A stretch of DNA of 64,000 nucleotides from Notospermus geniculatus (Eukaryota > Nemertea > Pilidiophora > Heteronemertea > Lineidae), in assembly GCA_002633025.1 (NCBI GenBank), contig NMRB01001552.1, positions 76,929-140,928 of the forward strand, read 5' to 3'. Every line of letters begins with the position of its first letter. Position 1 is the first letter of the stretch. The position numbers and the translations under genes are program-made. This document shows positions 24,000 to 35,777 of this stretch, piece by piece. The notes beneath the pieces were generated by a model. The model did no database searches. It was not told the DNA's origin and was given only the letters and a program-made list of their open reading frames with translations.

Positions 24000-25184
24000 G
24001 ATGATAATGGTCAAATGTGTGATAAATGGGGAGACGCAACCGTATTAATAAAGATACGCCACATCCTAAGTTTGAACAGTTCGTTTGCTCCAAAATGTCG
24101 TTATTGACATTTAACGACAGTGGGTGGGATTGAGCAGATGGTTTTATTGCTCTAGTTAGAAAAGAAATAGCCTCAAATACACGAATACAATGATATTACT
24201 CTCCTCTGAGAAAATTTGGCGATTTCGAATTTTGAGTATTAACGAAGCTAGATGCTTAAATCGAGTGCCGTCATCCTGAATTCTCAAGGAGAGCAGTGTT
24301 TACCCCTCAACCGACTTGGACTGTAGGGTATTGTCGTCACACCACATCCAATAATCAGCATTTTGGGCGTGAAAGCTGGGGTAGGGTAAATACACAACCC
24401 TATTGATTTTGGTTGCGCTCCGATAACCAACATGGCCGCCACAGCCACCATCTTGAATTTGCTTTCCCGCATTAACTCAAAAACGCCACAGCCAATCATC
24501 ACCATTTTTGGTGTGGGTGTTGGGGTCGCCGGGTAATTACATGTACACAAGTCTATCTATTTTGGTTGCGGTCCTATATCCAACATGGCCGCCACAGCCA
24601 CCATTTTGAATTTGTCACGGCAAGTCCTCACCATTTGGTGAATCCTGGGGCGCATCATTACATCTCCAACTGAATGGAGGTCTGAGGGGTACTGTGACAG
24701 CATGACTTTTCAAAGATTTGTCTTGCTGATCAACCTCGCAGTCCGTGAGGTTCAGGCATCACCTGCTGCCACTCACGAACGTCTGAAAATGTTTTGAGAG
24801 AACCCCAATTCATGACACAATGTTGATAAATACAGACAAGCTGTGATAACGTCCTGTTTGACTCTTCAAGACAAATTTGTCTGTCGACACCGATACGTTA
24901 CCGACACCTGGAGTGGATCACACAATCGGGGAAACAAATAAATAGGTGATCGTGTGCGCATGACCAAAAAACTGATAGTTATTATGGTTTGAAACAACTC
25001 AACACGTCAGTGGATAAAAAGGGTGTGGCGTACGGCAGATATCTCAGGAGGAGTTACTGCGATCCATTTGATAATTTGCTTATGGCATTATAACTGCATG
25101 ATGTTGTGACTAAAGATACTCCAAAGGTATTACAGTTAGTTTCCCCGTAGGACTGCTACGTTCCCAACGCAAATCCAATCCCAT

Positions 25185-25333
25185 TAGGGAGGTTAAAAAT
25201 CAATCGATAAACGAAAACGTTAACGACAACGTTATTTTTGTACAGAAAAAATGCAAATCTGGTGAATGTGTATTATGAAAAATAACGTCGTCGTAAAGTT
25301 TACGTTTGTCGTTTGATTTCTTAACCTCCCTAT
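25185..25333. repeat. GATAAACG/AACGTT MITE
   Basis: AGGGAGGTTAAAAATCAATC then GATAAACGAAAACGTTAACG is mirrored by GTTTACGTTTGTCGTTTGAT and TTCTTAACCTCCCT. Same family as 40097-40262 and 53653-53824; a fragment lies near 5313-5380. Confidence 0.75.
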
Positions 25334-25789
25334 TGTTAAAGACGCTACGAGAGCACCAAATAATATAAAGGATAGGCGTTCGCGTTGGCGTTTCGGTGTC
25401 TTTTCGAAAACTCTCTACTATTTGTTCCATCGGCAAGTTAAACGCGATTTTTTAATGTTGATTGGGGAAGACTGTCAGGCAAAATTTGTATTGTATGAAG
25501 ATCAAATTGTCTTGAAACAGTACCGATCTATAAAAATATCGACGGTGTGTTTCAAACATATTTCCTTTAACGAATACTTTTTTGGTATTCTCTCCCCTTT
25601 TATGCAAGTATTCTCTATGACAAGCTCAAACATCTCTCCAGGATTATGTCAACGACATCTGTCCTTGTAGCAAACGTCAGCGTCCCACTTGCTCGCACAC
25701 ATCTTACCACGTTAACCCTTTTACTGCCTAGGCCAATATTGTTGAAAATGAAAATGTGTAAAAAGCTTAAAAAGCACCTGAAACCTACA

Positions 25790-26096
25790 CAGAAAAAAAA
25801 TTAACTCGAGTGGAGACTCAGAGTCTCACTTTAGGGACAAAATGGTTCGAAACACTTTTTGACTCAACATGAAACAGAAAATATTTCGGCGCGAGACAAT
25901 GACATCTCGGCCTAAAATATTTTCTCTCAGATCGAGACTGTCAGTATCTCAACCCGAAATATTTTCTCTCGGAACGAGGTGTCATTGCCTCGGGCCGAAA
26001 TATTTTCTGTTTCATTTTGAGTCAAAAAGTATTTCGAACCATTTTGTCCCTAAAGTGAGACTTTGAGTCTCCACTCGAGTTGATTTTTTTTCTCTG
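25790..26096. repeat. Large near-perfect palindrome (about 300 bp)
   Basis: The arms run from AACTCGAGTGGAGACTCAGA, TTTAGGGACAAAATGGTTCG and TGAAACAGAAAATATTTCGG to their mirror images CCGAAATATTTTCTGTTTCA and AGTCTCCACTCGAGTT. Mismatches are few over roughly 140 bp per arm. The centre carries further copies of AAATATTTTCTCTC with GAGAC/CTCGG words. A foldback or MITE-type element with no transposase. Confidence 0.8.
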
Positions 26097-26790
26097 TATC
26101 ACATGACATTTGGTATTCACTGGAAAGATCTGAGTGAGCGCTTTCCTCTGAATGCCTATGATGGGGTTGTTATGGATGGTTTTGGCCTTGTGTAGATGCG
26201 GCCACTTTAGGGACTGAACGAAAGAGACTCGACGGGGCACTCGAAAACGACGAATGAATGGCAAATGAACGAAAGAGATGAAGTGTCCTTTCGAAATGAC
26301 GCTTGTAATTTCAACATCGAAGTAGTAGGCTAGTAGAAAGTCTTTCACATCACACTCCGTCAACATTACCATCTGCCCAAGTAACAGTAGGACCCGTGAA
26401 ATCTGCAAAGACAAAGACAGAGGAGAAAGTGATTAATTATTGATCAACACACGAGGCGCCATGCACATGGCCGGATTCCTGGCTGAGGAGTAAACTATGG
26501 GTCACCTATACCCATTTTGTCAAGTTATCATCGTGATCTCACATATAGATGGAGGAAACATCATTCTTTGTTTACGTATAGGATTTAGGACAATTACCTC
26601 TTGTGACCTCCCTAAAACGAATTAAATTGACATGGCAAAGTGGCCTCTTCATGATGTACAAATATGGCGTATGAACAACTGCGCATGCGCGAGATGAATC
26701 GGGGGTTCCGTATCCGGCACTTACCGTCTTTTTAGGTGCGTATCAAACCAGGGGCACTTACAGCCTTGTATTATGAAATAGACGATATTC

Positions 26791-26992
26791 CTCCAAAAGA
26801 GCGCAGCACCTGACGGGGTCAGCGTCATGACGTCCCGCACGTCATTTCATGTGAGACGAAAAAAAATCAGATTGTTTCACGACGTCATGATCGCTGAAAC
26901 AACCGGATTTTTTTCGAGTCACGTCATGCGTTCAGAAATGATGCGCGGGACGTCGTGACGCTGACCCCGTCAGGTGCTGCGCTCTTTTGGAG
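26791..26992. repeat. MITE-like hairpin, GAGCGCAGCACC arms
   Basis: CTCCAAAAGAGCGCAGCACC and TGACGGGGTCAGCGTCA are mirrored by TGACGCTGACCCCGTCA and GGTGCTGCGCTCTTTTGGAG. The arms continue inward as CATGACGTC/GACGTCGTG dyads. About 200 bp in total. Confidence 0.8.
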
Positions 26993-27355
26993 TGATAGAG
27001 TCTATTGCTGGCAGTGAACGGGTTAACCTCCATTAAAATAGAGAGTTTTCGCAAGGGGGTTCGAAGGAGGTTATGGTTAAAGGGATCCTGCAGGCAGCCT
27101 CCTCATAGGCATCTTGATGGGAATCTCTCATATGTACTGGAAGTAAAATACATGTGTACCAAACATCATGTAACAAAATCTGTCGGTTGTCATTTGCTAG
27201 CGCCATCTGTGATAAAGTGACCGCACTGATATGAGCCTAATAGCTAGCTGCCTATAGGGTCCCTTTGAAATAATACAGAGGTTAAGAGACTGATCGATGA
27301 ACGTAAACGGAGTGTGACGTCGTTGTCGTACTGTTTACATTTGTCGTACGTTTTC

Positions 27356-27522
27356 TAAAGGGCGGCGCACACGAGCGACAATTTTGACCGATTTGTCGGC
27401 CGACTTGGCTTCCGACCGCCAAAGCGACAAGATTTGGCGCTTCTGATTGGCTGATGTCTAGTCGCACCACCAGTCTCGTCGGCGGTCGCCCAGATTTAGT
27501 CGCTCGTGTGCGCCGCCCTTTA
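27356..27522. repeat. MITE-like element, GGGCGGCGCACACGAGCGAC termini
   Basis: TAAAGGGCGGCGCACACGAG and CGAC on the left; GTCG and CTCGTGTGCGCCGCCCTTTA on the right. The same terminus starts an element at 63419 that runs off the window. The interior is built of GTCGGC/GCCGAC words. Confidence 0.75.
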
Positions 27523-29136
27523 ATCAACCTAAGTATACTCCGAAAGCCAGATTGACAACAACCACGACCTCTAACGGTTGTCGTTCTCTCAGACGTCGGT
27601 TGAAAAATGGAGACTTTGTTGATTCATTAAAAATGGCGTTCCTCAGACGAGATGAGAACTAATCCTGGTGACGTACTCCTCAGCCTTTGATGACGCAGTA
27701 CACAAAGAGATATCTGCGGGATCTTTTCGTTCCCTTTGGGGGCAAAAATTTACTTCCCCAATGTCTTCCATGTTACTAAAGAAAAATTAGGGCGAACACT
27801 AAAACTTGGACATAAAATAACAATCAGGCAATTTTTATCATTTTTATTTACAGCTTCACTGGTATCTAGCTTGAGTGAAGAATCAGACAAAATCAAGACA
27901 TTCTCTAGTTGTTAAAGGTGCAGTTGAGGTGATTCCAAGGTTGTTACCATGAACGGCGGTGGTCCTGTGACAGGGATCGACGTCCTAGGGATGTAGTCCC
28001 CATGGCTTTGTTAAAGGCGTTAGCCAGGGTTAGTGCCGACATAATCCTTCACAAAGGAAAACTGGGGGTTGATCGGGCAGGACAACTGGTCCCCGACTTA
28101 CCTTCCAGGGGACTTTGATCCCTGTCACAGGGTCAACCGACAACCCAGGGCACTTTCCTCGAATTGAATGGAAAATACAACAGATGGCAGCACAGACAAC
28201 CCTACTTCGATAATACAAGACTTCTGTGCCTGGAATTGACAAGGAAGATTCAATAGATTTCAACCAGAGACATCTATTGGTCACAATGATCAAAAGTTTG
28301 CGGACGACTGGATCTGTCTTCACCGGCCAGATACTAGTAATAGCTGTGTCCGGTCTGCTCTGTCTGGTTTTGAGTCACCAGATGGCACTGATACGCCTGT
28401 TACAAATCGCAGGACAAAAATCTCTCCTCTAACGCCAGGATCCATCCCACTGTCGCACAGACGCGATGGTATCGTCCTCCATGGCGGTAAACACAGACCA
28501 CCAGATAACAAATCAATTTGTCGTAAAGTTCATGAGCCCGTAATGAATCAGAAAAATATCACTGACTAAAAGAGGTGTCACTCCGTTTCACAAGCAGCCG
28601 TCTTGGACCGTTGCCGACAGTATCGAAGCTCTCGTTAAAATAGTTAGCAGACGACTGCAATGCGAATGTGCGACATGAGGTTTTCTGCTTGGCATTTCCA
28701 AACAGCCAGAAAGATGGCTGCTCACGAAAAGTATTTTATTCCGTATAATACTGTACATGAACTTGGCATTGCAGTCGTTCATGGGATATCACGCCATACT
28801 TTCAAATATTTGAAGAGGGGCTTTTTTCCTATTTCAATCTCCCTTTTTGTTAATGGACTCGATTATTTTCCTAATTCCTATGAATATGTTCGTAGATGTC
28901 ATTCGGAATGCCGAGTCGATAAATCCATATGACGTCACGGAGAGCACCAGTGACACCACAGCGAGAAACATTGGAAGGTTACCTAAAAATCCAAGAGCGA
29001 AGGTCGACTAAATACCAGTGTCTCACATCCAATGAAAGGTCCGCTAAGAAATCGAACCATACTCCACCGTGTCCATTGTAATACGGGACTGGACCCCGCA
29101 GGACATGACGTCACATGGTGACGTCACTTGACTTGC

Positions 29137-29682
29137 TCAGCAAAACGAGGCTAGCTGTCGTAGCGTACATTGCCGGTAGCAGCAATCACGAAACTGCGAG
29201 AAACGGGCTTTTCTTACGAAATATTCGGAGTCGAGGTCAGTGGAACCTGAAAATGGAAAAGGAGGCTTTGTCATGTGGACACATCTTAATGCTGTGCCAA
29301 ATACGTGTGCGCCCAGCTGTACTGAGCACAACCACAGCGTCTACATCTTGTGGAGACAGGAATTTTTCTACATCTGTCCTCTCTCTCTCTCTCTTAAATC
29401 GATTACCAATATCACCTGAAACGGCCTGGAACGATTACTTCTAAAAAACAGCTGGTGAAGGCGTGGAAAGATGCGCAGTTAGTGGTAAGACTAGCGGCGC
29501 ACTGGACACTTACGCTTTCGTCTTTTGCTAACCAAACAGCTCATTTGAAAAGCTCGGTGAATTTCTTTGGAACATAGTTTCTGTGGTACATCTGGGTCAA
29601 GCAGAATGGCATCCGTCTGCGAGGCGAAAGTAAGGATAAGCGCTAGGGACACCAGAAGTATAAAGAACTTTTGGTAAATCAT
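29137..29682 (-). CDS. Relaxin/insulin-superfamily peptide precursor
   Basis: Two coding exons, 29514-29682 and 29137-29246, give a 92-residue precursor. Exon 1 starts with ATG right after a strong acceptor (TTGTCTTCTCGTTGCAG), so a 5'UTR intron is likely. It encodes a signal peptide (1-25, hydrophobic FFILLVSLALILTFA) and a B chain with Cys37 and Cys49, the family's C-x11-C. The B-chain core KLCSKEIHRAFQMSC matches the relaxin-type C-x-[RK]-E-x-x-R-A better than insulin. Exon 1 ends at a GTAAGT donor in phase 1 within the C-peptide, the conserved position for this family. Exon 2 follows ATTTTCAG. RRKR (54-57) and RKAR (68-71) flank a C-peptide of 14 residues. The A chain is CC-x3-C-x8-C (78, 79, 83, 92), ending exactly at the last Cys as relaxins do. 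A minus-strand AATAAA lies at 28735-28740. Likely a secreted two-chain hormone; receptor unknown. Confidence 0.88.
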
Positions 29683-32457
29683 CTGCAACGAGAAGACAAA
29701 AATATCAATTGCAACTTTGTAAAGTTTTTCCACGGTTGAGCTTGGCGCAGGATGACCGGAAGTAAACAAAACCGGGCAGCTTCAACTCAGGTGTTACCAA
29801 CCGTTTTTTGACGCCAGAAAAATCCTGAAATAGATTGTAGGGTGTGCTACAGGGGCATGGAGGAAAGCGTCAAAAAACGCCACAAGGTCAACTCCATTGA
29901 ACGCCAAGTAAGGATCAAACGGGTTTGATATTCTTCGTTACATAACGCTGGCTGATGCTCATTGACGCCGAGTACACGCCGAACACCGCAGACTACATTC
30001 CAACTCGGGCGCCAATCTGCGCCACTTGACGTTCTCGAGTTGGCGTGAAGTGTGTTGCCGGGTTTGCTGGAAGTGTGTCAAGAAGCAGAGAAGAATACAT
30101 GTACCTGTTTGTAATACAGTAGATAGACAAGTCTGACGCTATTCTCACACGATAACAAGCAACTAATGTCGCCCGACTGACAGTTTCTAATCTTAGAAGA
30201 GTACCGATTACTAACTACTGTACGACGATCCGGGAAACTCCTGTCAAAGAAACATTTCATATTTCGGACTCGCACCGCCATGACCGTTTCCGATTTCAGA
30301 TTCCGAATCTGAATTCGGAGGCTGTCAGTGCTTCTGAAATCGGACGCCAAATACTGGAAATCGAAATCGGGACATGAGAAATGAACATCGGGAGGTTTCT
30401 TCAGTTATCACATGGCGGCAGCACCACTTCTCTCCCATTCCACAACTGTGAGTGGCTGCGTTTGTGAGCGGTTCTCGGTTCTTCAGCGGCAATAAGTGCC
30501 CTGACCTCTTGTTTTAAGCAACCAAACCCGAGGCGGAGGGTCTTGGTTGCGATTCGATACCAAAACTCGCGAGCTTAAAATTGGAGATAAAAGTCCAAAC
30601 AGAATTTTGGCTGCATTCAGAACGAGGTTGATGCACTATCCATTTGAAATAGAGGCATATTTTAGACCGTACCGTAATAACCAAACCTTCCGATGTTGTT
30701 CTAGCATATGATTTAAATTTTTGGCGTCCGAATTCGGAAGCCCTCGCACTAGTGACAGCTTCCGTGTTCGGACTCTCAGTCCGAGTCCGAATTCGGAAAC
30801 GTTTCTTTCAAAGGAGTTTTCCCGGACTGACAAGACCGCAGAGCGTTTGCTCAGTATTGTCGAACACACCGAGGCGGAGACTTTTTCGAAGAGCACATTC
30901 TTTTTCTCTTCGCACCAGCTAAGAATATAAACGAAGACCCACAAGCAAGTTCCCGGTGTCTTGTTTGCCGGCCGTGACTTTTGTCGGTGCGTGTGACTGG
31001 AGGATTATCAGTCGTCATCGCCTTCGGTGGCTTGTGCCTTCATTTCGTTTGTTTTTGGTCACCTATTGGTAAATAGCAAATATGGGCAAATTACATTGTT
31101 TAAATCTCGATGCGTCACGGCTGTTACTTTTGCCGAAGGTAGAACCTAACTTTGTAAACACAGTTGAGTAGCCAGATGCCTTCGTGGTGGGATGGATGGG
31201 AAGAATCGTCTTACCCGTCGGCTAAAACCTTGCCCTGATTGACCACGGAATATTTATGTGAGTCACGAAATGGTCTAAAACATTTCTACATCGCCCGAGG
31301 CGGAGAAACAGTGCGAGGTGTCGTTGGCTTATTACTGCTGTCACAGCGTGCCTTTCTGAACCTGTCCAAAGTTTTATGTCTGCTTTTTAGGTTATAGCCG
31401 ATTATACTGTACTGTTCCCTCGGCATAATACTGCCCGGAGTCATTGACGTGGTCTTGGTGGCGATAGTGCGAAAACTGCTGAGCTGCTCGCGCTCCAAAA
31501 CTGGTGGCGGTTGTCCGCCATTAAAAAGGGAGCCGATATATCGGCAGACAAAATTCAATTTGACGAATTTTCGCTCGATCTTCGCCCATCCGGCCTTTTT
31601 ATCAACTTAGCGTCTTTTTGGAAACATGACTGCATTCAATGTGACGCCACGCCAGTGTCGCACTTGCATCCAACCTCCTGCGCATGACTAGCTTGACTAC
31701 TTCCGGTCGTCCTACTTTTCAAATCCCATTGGATCTTTGCACCTTTACCATGACGTTGTGATTTCAACACATGGGATCTTTTGAAGACCAGGCCGAGTCT
31801 GTACCACACAGAAACGCGCAGGAATGCGAAGTTGAATTTTGTCTATTGGGCGGAAAGTACATCGATACATTAGTGGCGCGATAAAGTGCAGTCTTGAGTG
31901 AACTTCAAATGTTCCCCGGAACAGAAAGCGTCAACTCAAAAAGCTATTACAAAGAAAATTATCAACAACAGCTAAAATGCTTGTTCATTATTCATTTCCT
32001 GATGGAGAAAGAATAATTTTAGCGATCTCAATATCGTTGCTGTTGACACTTCAAATGCAAGTAAGCTGTATATAAACGGGTGTCTCGCGCCACTATAAAT
32101 GGTAAATGACAGGTCTCGCCGTTCTTTACTGCAGGTGATGCGCATTATATACCTGCCGTACATGGTCAATTTTTTCATCCTATATTTCCTGAGTAAAGTG
32201 TTGATAAAGGCTTCTACGTGGGTCTGTCATATTTTTGTACGTTTAGCCCGAATCACGATTTTAAATAATCGTCAAAGATTTTACCAAGTATGGCGGCCAT
32301 TTCAAATGTTACGCGCGAGAACGTGTTTGCACCAAAGTGCCTTGCTCATTTAGCATTTAGCCAACTTCGTGGCCATCATCTTTCGTGACTGCTTTTCTCA
32401 ATACAGACCACCCTCACAGTCCCAAACCACCACGAATGGATAAAGACTCTTTAGGAG
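29683..32457. other. Upstream region of the relaxin-like gene; no gene seen
   Basis: Contains the presumed promoter and 5' exon of the relaxin-like gene, which I could not define, and the large inverted duplication at 30219-30850. Open frames up to 109 codons lack domains or splice context. A CT microsatellite lies just left, at 29380-29396. Confidence 0.5.
30219..30850. repeat. Inverted duplication with TTCGGA-rich arms
   Basis: The segment 30219-30352 (CCGGGAAACTCCTGTCAAAG, TTCCGAATCTGAATTCGGAG, AAATCGGACGCCAAA) reappears in reverse complement at about 30719-30845 (TTTGGCGTCCGAATTCGGAA to GGAGTTTTCCCGG). The arms are about 130 bp, roughly 75-80% alike by eye, and separated by about 370 bp. 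Probably a decayed TIR element. Confidence 0.65.
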
Positions 32458-35400
32458 AAAATTAATACCAAGATTCCTTCGGTCCTGTAGTTTTGGCTGC
32501 AAAGCCATTTTTGTGAAGCAACTGACGGACTTTAACGGCAAACCGCAAATATCAGCATGATATGGCCTCGACTTATTTTGGGCCGCCCTGTATAGTTTTT
32601 GGTGTCCGCTCTCCTGTTGTTTCCATTATAATGAAGTCGGTTTCACACAGGCTGCGAGAAAGAACGTCTTACATGTCTTATGCCTGTGGTAAACATGCAC
32701 CAACATTTTTATGAAATGTACTGAATCATGCTTAGTAAAGGCTTCTATGGGTTACTTTAAAGCCCCTGTTTGTCCTGACTAATTTTCGGAAAAATCTGAC
32801 TGTGTTCAACGGGCAATAAAGGATGGTCTGCGGTGTGACACAGAAGAGGAAGAATATTTTTTAAGATGTGGAATAATGTACCTGTTCTTTTTAAAGCGGA
32901 TTGTTCGCGTCTGTAAAAAGTGAACCAAAAATAATAAAACAACCCGTTTTATTCGTAACAACAACTGGTAAATGCATTGCGGCGGCCGCTCCGGAAACAG
33001 TTCTGTGGAATCTTTGACTCGGCGCGAATAGTCCGCTTTAAGTGATCTATCGCCGAAAACGCCGAAGGGAGATTGACGTCACATACAGGACAGAGGTGAG
33101 AATAGGTACATGTAGCAACTAAAAATGAATAATTCCAGACGCAAGTCGACTGAGAGCCCTGGGAACAGCGGAGAGAGGAGAAGGAATTGAATTTCTCTCT
33201 TGGTCCTACTGTACCGACTACCGAAAATATCACATTCCTAAGTGGAAAAGCACTTCAACTTCCATAACATGCAAACATTGGGATGAAACCCTCAGATGGC
33301 CTTGTTTGTCATGACCTGACAACAAAAGTACCCCCTCAACAACTGTAAGCAGTATGCCTTGTAATTTTCTATGACCCTTGTGGATACTTCTTGTCCATTA
33401 TATCGCGTTCGTGGTAAACGACACGGTAGTTGGAGAGTAACCAAATTGTACTGAGAATGTTTACAAGGAATCCTCTTAGCGCTCCAATCAATTATCATCG
33501 AGTTGCAACGGAAGTGACAGCCTGTATCAATACGTAATATCCTACCACCATCAAGAATCCGTGGACCCGATTGGCCAAGGAGCGTCACGTGTCCAGGTCT
33601 CGGGGAACATTGCATTCTCGGGTGACATTTCGTGTACCGCCCTCCATCGCGGGCACCATTTTATACAGCGTGGCCCAGAAAGTTGCACCAGTCCAGTTTA
33701 CCAATATTTAGACTTGAGATACTTAGTTGAACTTGACTGGACTAAGGCCCAGGCCACTACACACTGCAGCGAAACACACTTTCTGATTGGCTAAGATACA
33801 TACACATGTAATGTGTACATAATNAAATTCCGGTAAATAAAACTTCATTGTCACGATTTACACGGTACTTACTTCTTACTGCGATGTAATCCTAGATTGT
33901 CACCGCGAGCAACTAAGAAAGGATGGTTTTAGAATTTTCACGATGTTTTATATCTCACACGGGTATCACGAGATTCGACGAGATTTTTAGGCACGCCTTG
34001 CGAATGTAGCGATAACATCCGATTACGTAGGAGGTTGGGCGAGGTGGTTTATTTGTGTTGGACAAAAATATTGTGGTATCGTTTCCGGGAATCGGTACCG
34101 GTTACTTTTTAAATCCTCCCTTAAGAAAAAATACGACTGTGTTGTTGTCTAATTATGAAGTAAATAATGGCATCTAGTTTGCTTTGTAGTGTCGGCTGCT
34201 GAGGTATTTGTCAATATTTAACATTTTTTATAATCAACGGCATGATGATGTTGCGACGATCACAAGATGTGAATTTTGAAACATGTCATCATTAGTTGCT
34301 TAAATCGCAGGAGATCATGCAAAATTGTTGGAAATTAACTTGTGCATGTCATGTATGTAGGTCACGCTCGTCTACACGTAGCTACTTTTGTATTAGAACA
34401 AGCCCGAACATTGCGCAGCAAATGTTGCAGGTTGTTCTGACTTGTTCCAGGACTCCTGTCCTTTTGAACAGCACATGACCTGAAACTGTTCACTCATTGG
34501 CAAATAGGCCTACCTAGAACATCTTAGAACAAATTTCTGTAATAGCTGCATGTTTTTATTTCGCCAACATTGTGCCAGAATGTTCTAGGATGTTTCAAGA
34601 TGTTTTAGAGGACGTCCAGACAAACATTTGCCAACATTTGTCCTGTTGTGATGTTCGTAAATGTTTTAGAACAAATACGTAGACGAGCCTTAAAATGTGT
34701 GGAAAAAACCCAACGTGTGCTTTTATTGCCTAATAAAGCTAAAGCCAGCAGCCTGTGGTGTAAAACCGAATTTTCCATGGGACCCTTGCTAGTGATGCTC
34801 CTAGTGGGATAAAACAAGGGGTGGGGGACCCCTACAATGGTGTTATGGAAAATTCGGCTGCACACTATTTCGTTTCTGTTCCCAATGCACAGAGCTGTGA
34901 TTTTCTACAGACTGCTTTTTCGATGGTGGTCTATGGCAACCTTGGGGGTGCCATGAAGCAAATATTTGCTAGGTGATGAAATGCTGCAGCATCCTTTCGG
35001 CACCCCCAGTTTTAGAGTGTAGGTGACTGACTCCATTCAGAAATAATAGCCACTCTTAGCGAATATTTGTCGTCGCTTTCACATCCTAACCGATTCTTTT
35101 GTAACAGTATAACCCTCAATGAGAAATGTTTGCGAGGAAATAACAGCGGGCTATTTGGGTACAGGTTGCAAATAACTTGCAACAACACTTGCAACAAACA
35201 CCTGAAGGTAACGAAGGCAAAATAACGTTTTTTTTCATCTCCTATGTTATTATCGTGCGGAGTATTTTTCGAGAAAAAAAATCACGAAAAAAGTTTTCAA
35301 AAAGTGTGACCGGTGCTTTGACCCTTTACACTGGATCTGTAAAAAGCAGAAGTTCAAATTGTGAGCTGGTGAATTTTAGTTGAGCTTAACTGCAAGCTGA

Positions 35401-35628
35401 GGAATTTTTAGTTAAAATTAAAATGCGAACTGATAATCTTTAGCTGTGGTGAATTTTTAGTCACTGATTGTCCCAACTGATGAAAATGCCTTTTTCATAT
35501 CATTAAAAAAAGTTTTGTATTGCAAAAACTTATGTAGCCTATTGCACCATGTGGGATACCCGTTTTTAGCGGTATCAGGCCACGGGAAGTGACTTTAACA
35601 TCGGCAGAATCCAACTGATATCCAACAT

Positions 35629-35777
35629 AAAAGTAAAGTCGCCTCCGAATTTTGCAAATTTTCGACCCCAACCGGGGTCTTCCTCAGACACTTTCTAATA
35701 GAGATCCCAGACGTGCCTGAGGAAAACCCCGCGGTTGGGGTCGAAAATTTGCGAAATTCGGAGACGACTTTACTTTT
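35629..35777. repeat. AGTAAAGTCGCCTCCGAATT MITE
   Basis: AAAAGTAAAGTCGCCTCCGA and CAAATTTTCGACCCCAACCG are mirrored by GGTTGGGGTCGAAAATTTGC and GGAGACGACTTTACTTTT. The duplicate is at 50976-51130. Degenerate relatives lie near 3940-4030 and 40805-40875, with a shared outer flank GATATCCAACATAGAGCACA. Confidence 0.75.

Larger units (their letters stand above)
24000..29136. other. Intergenic: repeat-dense, no clear gene
   Basis: Between the start of the metalloprotease gene and the end of the relaxin-like gene. 24283-24610 is a decayed tandem dimer (CAACATGGCCGCCACAGCCA twice). Four separate hairpins are listed individually. A minus-strand stretch at 26110-26391 follows a strong acceptor (TCTGTCTTTGTCTTTGCAG) but no frame is persuasive. 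A minus-strand AAAGTGCCCTGGG..CCCTGGAAG-GTAAGT near 28100-28165 could be an exon but is part of an inverted repeat (27964-28135). AATAAA on the minus strand at 28735-28740 suits the relaxin-like gene. Confidence 0.5.

Noticed and set aside
26022-26414. Possible exon after the strong acceptor TCTGTCTTTGTCTTTGCAG on the minus strand
   Set aside because: All three frames read plausibly for a short way but none shows a family, donor or polyA signal, and the longest runs into the large palindrome.
28030-28323. Possible minus exon (CPGLSVDPVTGIKVPWK then GTAAGT)
   Set aside because: Lies on one arm of an inverted repeat (27964-28135); no matching acceptor or neighbour exon.
33292-33615. 107-codon minus frame conserved at 45693-46016, and the 77-codon plus frame at 33561-33794
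   Set aside because: Both strands are equally conserved because the DNA is a recent duplication; no domain, start context or splice signals support coding.
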